Shown: one piece after another, positions 5,850 to 7,882 of the stretch
How the letters are laid out: each line of letters opens with the position of its first letter
How positions within the stretch are numbered: the stretch's first letter is position 1
NCBI GenBank assembly: GCA_030587605.1
Contig: JAUQYT010000344.1
Coordinates: forward strand, 1 to 7,882
Source: Candidatus Njordarchaeum guaymasense
Lineage (GTDB): Archaea > Asgardarchaeota > Njordarchaeia > Njordarchaeales > Njordarchaeaceae
Length of the DNA: 7,882 nucleotides
Direction: 5' to 3'
Program-made: the position numbers and the translations under genes
The notes under the pieces: generated by a model
Databases searched by the model: none
What the model saw: only the letters and a program-made list of their open reading frames with translations
Told to the model about the DNA's origin: nothing

Positions 5850-7562
5850 ATGAAGAATTTTGAAATCGTCAAGGTTCTCAGCGAAATCGCCATGCTACTT
5901 GAAATGGATAACGTTCAGTTCAAACCAAGAGCATACGAAAAAGCCGCGAGATCCATCGAGGCCCTAGAAGAGGATGTCGAAGACATCTATAAGAAAGGCC
6001 GGTTAGAGGCCTTAATGGAGATCCCTGGCGTTGGAAAGAGCATAGCGGAGAAGATAGAAGAACTGATCAAAAATGGTAAACTGGAATACTATGAAGAGTT
6101 GAAGAGGAAGGTTCCAGTGGACCTTGAAGGCCTATCCCGAATAGAGGGTCTGGGCCCTAAGACCATAAAGTCCCTCTACGAGCAACTGAAGATCAAGAAT
6201 ATCGACGACTTGGAGAAGGCAGCTAGAGAACACAAAATATCAAAGCTACCAGGCTTCAAGGAGAAAACCGAGCAAAACATTCTCAAGGGAATAGAATTCG
6301 CCAGAAAGAGTGCAGGCAGATACATCCTGGGGTTCACACTGCCTTTGATCCGAGACATAGAGAAGCGGCTACGGGGGCTACCAGAAGTGAAGCGCGTCGT
6401 TGCGGCAGGGTCAGTTAGAAGATGGAAAGAGACCATTGGCGATGCTGACTTCCTCGTCATATCCGATAAGCCGGCCAAGGTGATGGATTACTTCACATCC
6501 ATGCCCGAAGTAATTGATGTCGCCAGCAAGGGCGAAACAAAATCGTCAGTCAGACTGAAGATTGGCATGGACGCTGACATTAGAGTCCTAACGGAGAATA
6601 GTTTCGGCGCTGCTCTACAGTACTTCACTGGTGGTAAGGACCACAACATTGCCTTAAGGAGAATCGCTCAGGAAAAAGGGTGGAAACTCAGCGAGTACGG
6701 CTTGTTTGAAGGGGACAAGCAGATAGCGGGTAGAACCGAGGAAGAGATCTATGAGAAACTCGGGCTACAATGGATGCCACCAGAACTGCGAGAGAATACA
6801 GGCGAAATAGAAGCCGCATTAGAACATAGGCTACCCAAAGTCATAGATTACAAGGATCTTCGAGGAGACCTGCAAACACACACTAATTGGACTGACGGCG
6901 CTAATCCGATACAGGAGATGGCTGAGGAGGCCAAGAGAATCGGACTCCAGTACATTGTGATATCGGATCATTCGAAAGGACTGGCCATGACTGGCGGACT
7001 TGATGATGAGATGCTGCTCAAGCAGGGCGCCGAAATAGACAAAGCGAACGAGAAGATCAACGGATTCAAGATCCTGAAAGGAGTAGAACTGAATATCATG
7101 AAGGATGGCAGCCTTGACATATCCGACAAAACCCTTGAACAACTTGACGTTGTCGGAGCGGCTGTTCACTCCAACCTCAACATGAGCAAGGACGAGATGA
7201 CCAAACGAGTCCTGAAGGCAATAGAGAACCCGAACGTTGACATAGTCTGCCATCCAACAGAAAGGCAAATCCACGTGAGAGAGCCGGTTCAAATCGACGT
7301 AGAACAAATAATAGAAAGAGCCAAAGACAATGGAACAATCCTGGACATAGACTCCTACCCAGATAGATTAGATCTGAAGGATGAATACATAAAGAAAGCA
7401 GTGGAGATTGGAGCCAAGCTAGGCATTAGCTCCGACTCTCACAGTAAGATCCACCTGCACTATCTAGAACTCGGCTTAGCCCAGGCAAGGAGAGGATGGG
7501 CTACCGCCAAAGACATAGTCAACACAAGAAAAGTCGAAGAATTCCTGAAGACGTTGAAGTAA
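5850..7562 (+). CDS. polX: Family X DNA polymerase with PHP nuclease domain (PolX, 570 aa)
   Basis: This is a complete PolX of the usual length. Known members fill short gaps during base excision repair and carry 3'-end processing activity in the PHP domain. Residues 1-85 form the 8-kDa domain, with helix-hairpin-helix motif EIPGVGKSIAEKI (57-69); a second is IEGLGPKTIKSLY (98-110) and a weaker one follows at 133-148. The palm carries AGSVRRWKETIGDAD (186-200): Gly187-Ser188 hold the triphosphate, Asp198 and Asp200 bind metal, and Asp243 in DADIRV is the third carboxylate. The TGGKDHN segment (260-266) is the typical thumb turn. The PHP domain starts at about 337: DLQTHTNWTDG (His344, Asp349), SDHS (Asp373, His374), GVELN (Glu413), AVHSN (His440), CHP (His468) and SSDSH (Asp529, His531). 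Motif I has Gln342 in place of the first His, a known variant in PolX. The gene probably has its own promoter and converges on an hsp20 gene 13 bases away. Confidence 0.96.
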   Translation: MKNFEIVKVLSEIAMLLEMDNVQFKPRAYEKAARSIEALEEDVEDIYKKGRLEALMEIPGVGKSIAEKIEELIKNGKLEYYEELKRKVPVDLEGLSRIEGLGPKTIKSLYEQLKIKNIDDLEKAAREHKISKLPGFKEKTEQNILKGIEFARKSAGRYILGFTLPLIRDIEKRLRGLPEVKRVVAAGSVRRWKETIGDADFLVISDKPAKVMDYFTSMPEVIDVASKGETKSSVRLKIGMDADIRVLTENSFGAALQYFTGGKDHNIALRRIAQEKGWKLSEYGLFEGDKQIAGRTEEEIYEKLGLQWMPPELRENTGEIEAALEHRLPKVIDYKDLRGDLQTHTNWTDGANPIQEMAEEAKRIGLQYIVISDHSKGLAMTGGLDDEMLLKQGAEIDKANEKINGFKILKGVELNIMKDGSLDISDKTLEQLDVVGAAVHSNLNMSKDEMTKRVLKAIENPNVDIVCHPTERQIHVREPVQIDVEQIIERAKDNGTILDIDSYPDRLDLKDEYIKKAVEIGAKLGISSDSHSKIHLHYLELGLAQARRGWATAKDIVNTRKVEEFLKTLK

Positions 7563-7575
7563 CTTGGCGCAGCAC

Positions 7576-7882
7576 TCACTCTATTTTCAGCGATTCGCCC
7601 TCCGGCTTCTCTTTCTCTCTCTTCGGCAGGTTCACTTCTAAGATGCCATTCTTGTAGCTTGACTTTGCCTTTTGGGGTTCCACCTTAGCGGGTAGCTTGA
7701 CCTCCTTGAAATATCTGCGACGAGGATTGTCGACGGATACTGTCAATGTGTCTTCTGTTGCGGTGAGTTTTATGTCAGTCTTCTCGACGCCAGGCAACTC
7801 GGCAATGACCTTAACATCGCCATTGGTGCTTGTAACATCTATTAGCGGTTCCCTCTCGTTCCTAACGTCGATTCTAGGCTTG
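7576..7882 (-). CDS. hsp20: Hsp20/alpha-crystallin small heat-shock protein, 5' partial
   Basis: On the minus strand the frame is open from the window edge to the TGA at 7576-7578 (about 101 residues present), so the start lies to the right. The segment opens with REPLIDV, continues through DVKVIAELPGVEKTDIKL (the usual 'ELPGV' strand), DTLTVSV, FKEVKLPAKVEPQKAK and SYKNGILEVNLPKRE, where the A-x-x-x-NG-x-LEV-x-L pattern is diagnostic of the alpha-crystallin domain. A charged C-terminal tail ends in SLKIE; L-K-I is an I/L-x-I/L motif, which in the family docks into a neighbouring subunit to build the oligomer. The product is a cytoplasmic, ATP-independent holdase chaperone. A TTG at 7795-7797 sits in the middle of the conserved domain and is not the start. 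The gene converges with polX. Confidence 0.93.
   Translation of the reverse strand, partial: KPRIDVRNEREPLIDVTSTNGDVKVIAELPGVEKTDIKLTATEDTLTVSVDNPRRRYFKEVKLPAKVEPQKAKSSYKNGILEVNLPKREKEKPEGESLKIE
7606..7624 (+). terminator. Pyrimidine tract inside hsp20 that could end the polX transcript
   Basis: A C/T-rich run lies 44-62 bases past the polX stop on the plus strand. It is the complement of the Lys/Glu codons encoding the hsp20 C-terminus. With only 13 bases between the genes, the polX transcript must end within or beyond hsp20, and this is the nearest T-rich stretch. No hairpin is present. Confidence 0.25.

Noticed and set aside
6831..7307. 158-codon minus-strand frame opposite the polX PHP domain
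   Set aside because: The plus strand carries all PHP motifs; the antisense product has no recognisable domain, no ribosome site and lies wholly inside polX.
1..7882. Defence island, prophage, transposon or CRISPR content
   Set aside because: No integrase, transposase, nuclease-helicase pair, terminal repeats, spacer-like repeats or tRNA were found on either strand; base composition is even by eye.

Overview
The window looks like a piece of an archaeal chromosome, but no marker gene here fixes the phylum. The archaeal signs are an exported phosphatase rich in N-glycosylation sequons with a C-terminal membrane anchor, GTG and TTG starts next to strong Shine-Dalgarno sites, TATA-like boxes about 25 bases ahead of likely transcription starts, short pyrimidine tracts after stop codons, a PolX-PHP repair polymerase and an archaeal-type Hsp20. 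By eye, base composition is moderate and even, with no abrupt change that would mark an island. A mesophilic or moderately thermophilic lineage such as Bathyarchaeia or an Asgard group is possible; that is inference only.

Layout, left to right: (1) positions 1-1650, a purple-acid-phosphatase-like surface metallophosphoesterase, complete at the 3' end and missing only its extreme N-terminus; (2) 1786-2367, an unrecognised charged helical protein; (3) 2450-3055, a six-helix DUF998-type membrane protein; (4) 3190-3897, a phosphoribosyltransferase-fold protein, followed closely by (5) 3954-4700, a DUF169 protein, probably one transcription unit; (6) 4804-5775, an alpha/alpha-barrel prenyltransferase/squalene-cyclase-like repeat protein of a family often mislabelled 'NifH'; (7) 5850-7562, a complete family X DNA polymerase with a PHP nuclease domain; (8) 7576-7882 on the minus strand, the C-terminal alpha-crystallin domain of a small heat-shock protein, convergent with polX and only 13 bases from it.

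Seven of the eight genes lie on the plus strand. Gaps are short (about 50-135 bases) and no stretch over 300 bases lacks a gene. Candidate promoters precede genes 2, 3, 4 and 7, so this is probably several short units rather than one operon. The only pair with a contextual hint of shared function is phosphoribosyltransferase-DUF169. I see no tRNA, rRNA, CRISPR array, insertion sequence, integrase or attachment site. I do not find convincing evidence for an undescribed system; the most interesting items are the altered metal site and glycan-rich architecture of the phosphatase, the unassigned helical protein, the phosphoribosyltransferase-DUF169 pair, and the cyclase-fold protein that lacks a cyclase catalytic motif.
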